A stretch of 51,676 nt of DNA from Thermoplasmatales archaeon SW_10_69_26 (lineage in GTDB: Archaea; Thermoplasmatota; SW-10-69-26). The stretch lies in NCBI GenBank assembly GCA_003009755.1, contig PXUB01000019.1, positions 22,986-74,661 on the forward strand. Reading direction: 5' to 3'. The position numbers and the translations under genes were made by a program. Below the pieces are notes generated by a model. The model saw nothing but the letters and a program-made list of their open reading frames with translations. It searched no databases and was not told the origin of the DNA. Below, piece after piece: positions 50,107 to 51,676 of the stretch (the stretch's first letter is position 1; each line of letters begins with the position of its first letter).

Positions 50107-51222
50107 ATGCGAACCGAGCACCGGATCCACGTCAGCGACGCGCGCGAGATGACCGAGCTGGAGGAGGGCTCGGTCCAGCTCGTCGTCACCTCGCCGCCCT
50201 ACCCGATGATCGAGATGTGGGACGAGCTGTTCGCCGACCTGGATCCGGCCATCGGCGAGGCGCTGGCGGCCGAGGACGGCGAGCAGGCGTTCGACCGGAT
50301 GCACGCCCTGTTGGCTCAGACGTGGAGCGAGGTCCACCGCGTGCTGGAGCCGGGCGGGATCGCGTGCATCAACGTGGGCGATGCCACTCGCAGCCTGGCC
50401 GACAGCTTCCGGATGTGGCCCAACCACGTGCGCGTGATCGAGGCGTTCACCGAGCTGGGCTTCCAGCCGCTGCCGGACATCCTGTGGCGCAAACCAGCGA
50501 ACAGCGCGGCGAAGTTCATGGGCTCGGGCATGCTGCCGCCCAACGCCTACGCCACGCTCGAGCACGAGTACATCCTCGTCTTCCGCAAGGGCAGGCGTCG
50601 ATCCTTCGAGCCCAACGCCGACCGCCGCTACGAGGCGGCCTACTTCTGGGAGGAGCGCAACCAGTGGTTCTCGGACGTGTGGATGGACGTCCGCGGGACC
50701 CTGCAGGACTTGGACGACTCTGAGCTACGAGAGCGCTCAGCGGCCTTCCCGTTCGAGCTCCCCTATCGGCTGATTAGCATGTACACAGCCTACGAAGACA
50801 CGGTTCTCGATCCTTTCTGGGGGACCGGGACGACGACGATGGCCGCGATGGCCGCTGGCCGAAGTTCTGTCGGTTACGAGATCGAGGACGAGTTCACGAG
50901 CTACTTCGAGGAGCGCGTAACGGACATCCAGAGGCTTTCGCGCCAAGTCGGGCTCGACCGCCTTCAGCGCCATCGGGAATTCGTGGAGGAACGCCAGGCG
51001 GACAGGAAGTCCTTGAACTACGACGCTGAGAACTACGAGTTCCCTGTGACGACGAAGCAAGAGAAGAACCTGCAACTCTACGCGGCTGACGATGTCCGAG
51101 GATCTTCCGACAGGTACGTTGTAGAGCACACCCCCCTTTCGAGCCAGGATGGAGGGACCGTCCCCTCAGGGCCTAACGGGCGACAAGAGGACGGACAGAC
51201 CTCCCTCTCGAGGTCGTTGTGA
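50107..51222 (+). CDS. Solitary DNA methyltransferase (N4-cytosine/N6-adenine type)
   Basis: 371 residues from ATG 50107. Motif IV TSPPYP near residue 29 comes before motif I DPFWGTGTTTMAAMAAG near 237, the order of the beta class; TSPPY is common in N4-cytosine enzymes. A target-recognition region lies between about 100 and 230. The C-terminal 100 residues are charged and lower in GC than the front of the gene, so the last part may be of other origin. No restriction gene is beside it. It lies 350 bp outside the attR copy and could be host DNA or part of an older insertion. Confidence 0.87.
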   Translation: MRTEHRIHVSDAREMTELEEGSVQLVVTSPPYPMIEMWDELFADLDPAIGEALAAEDGEQAFDRMHALLAQTWSEVHRVLEPGGIACINVGDATRSLADSFRMWPNHVRVIEAFTELGFQPLPDILWRKPANSAAKFMGSGMLPPNAYATLEHEYILVFRKGRRRSFEPNADRRYEAAYFWEERNQWFSDVWMDVRGTLQDLDDSELRERSAAFPFELPYRLISMYTAYEDTVLDPFWGTGTTTMAAMAAGRSSVGYEIEDEFTSYFEERVTDIQRLSRQVGLDRLQRHREFVEERQADRKSLNYDAENYEFPVTTKQEKNLQLYAADDVRGSSDRYVVEHTPLSSQDGGTVPSGPNGRQEDGQTSLSRSL

Positions 51223-51261
51223 TCCACGCCGCGGTTCTGCGAGCGGTCTGGGGCCGAAGAC

Positions 51262-51402
51262 TGGGCGAAACCGCGCCAGGCATAGGCGAAACACCGCGTA
51301 TCTCGCCTGACCTTCCCCTGCCGGCCGGCCGCTCGTTGCTCACTCACCATCTCAGGGTCTGAGCCTCCGCCGCAACGTCCGCCGATCGATCCCGTGCTTC
51401 TT
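51262..51402 (-). repeat. Second copy of the repeat/HTH-gene end
   Basis: Resembles 48985-49140: TGGGCGAAACCGCGCC, AGGCAT, a second decayed copy, then on the minus strand the codons for a helix ending AVKKHGIDRRTLRRRL and a TGA at 51352-51354. The front of the HTH gene is missing: at 51403 the similarity stops and another gene's remnant begins. Confidence 0.7.
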
Positions 51403-51522
51403 CACGGCTACGAGCTCGATCCCGAGCTGGTGGCTTACGTCGACCGGCGCGTGGATGACGTCGACAGCCTCTCGCGCCGGGTGGCGGCCCAGGTCACACC
51501 CAGCCCAGCAGCGTGGCGGTGA
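51403..51522 (+). pseudogene. 3' remnant of a plus-strand gene
   Basis: An open frame of 39 codons plus TGA reads like genuine protein (GYELDPELVAYVDRRVDDVD, then SLSRRVAAQ). It begins exactly where the HTH repeat ends and overlaps the end of the convergent membrane gene by 29 nt, as real convergent genes do. The front of the gene seems replaced by the repeat. Family unknown. Confidence 0.4.
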
Positions 51523-51676
51523 GCAGCCCCAGCCAGAGCGCGCTGCCGGTCACCAGGGTCGCGTTGAAGCGGCTGATGCGGGCGGCCCGCCAGGCGCTGC
51601 CCTCCCGGCGTTGCTGGGTGCCGATCAACGCGAGCCCGGTCGGGAGCGCGAGCGCGAGCTCGATCACGGTGGCCCA
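51494..51676 (-). CDS. Membrane protein, C-terminal 60 residues only
   Basis: The frame enters from beyond the window end. Two hydrophobic segments are seen (about the first 18 residues, and the last 20: LVTGSALWLGLLTATLLGWV), joined by a basic loop with QQRREGSAWRAARISRFN. The layout is that of a polytopic membrane protein end with a positive inside loop. Family cannot be assigned from this fragment. Confidence 0.65.
   Translation of the reverse strand, partial: WATVIELALALPTGLALIGTQQRREGSAWRAARISRFNATLVTGSALWLGLLTATLLGWV

Overview
The window looks like chromosomal DNA of a high-GC euryarchaeon. A Thermoplasmatota-like or halophile-like lineage is plausible, but the species cannot be told from the sequence. 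The archaeal assignment rests on an archaeal-type DnaG primase, UPF0146 and UPF0058 family proteins, acidic proteins, and TATA-like boxes placed about 25 nt before many start codons (leaderless genes). Codon use is strongly GC-rich outside the foreign segments, and TTG and GTG starts are common.

Layout. 1-12012 is a sensory region: the end of a secreted beta-helix protein, a membrane histidine kinase with a small membrane partner, an SDR reductase, a 1514-residue receiver/eight-PAS/GAF/kinase protein whose last PAS is a LOV blue-light domain, and two tandem kinase-like/receiver pairs, one apparently intact and one decayed. 12165-25946 is mainly metabolic: 2-oxoacid dehydrogenase E1alpha and E2 without E1beta, a UMF1-type transporter, an isopropylmalate/isocitrate dehydrogenase, a membrane winged-helix regulator, an operon for a secreted beta-propeller, an alpha/beta hydrolase, a nitrilase and a CDP-alcohol phosphatidyltransferase (with a 90-bp tandem repeat array inside it), and citrate synthase. 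26017-32450 holds a secreted subtilase, UPF0146, a GNAT acetyltransferase, UPF0058, DnaG, a TOPRIM protein and UPF0235. 32503-35421 holds a membrane Ser/Thr protein kinase convergent with an FHA/winged-helix protein, the two meeting at a run of 18 C.

From tRNA-Phe (35934-36006) onward lies an integrated element of about 13.7 kb. It is bounded by an 18-bp copy of the tRNA 3' end (35990-36007 and 49740-49757). It encodes a tyrosine recombinase next to the tRNA, a prim-pol primase, a zinc-ribbon protein, a type III restriction-modification locus, a KTSC protein, and a SIR2-HerA pair of the kind known as anti-phage defence. The mod gene is cut by a 341-bp insertion with terminal inverted repeats and an 8-bp target duplication; removing the insertion and one target copy restores the reading frame exactly. 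Both ends of the element carry clusters of perfect inverted repeats; the right one (49283-49879) is the most striking unexplained structure in the window. Beyond it are a solitary DNA methyltransferase, a duplicated fragment of a small HTH gene, and the end of a membrane protein.

Limits: no searches were run. Family calls come from motifs read by eye, and family names for weakly conserved proteins are tentative.
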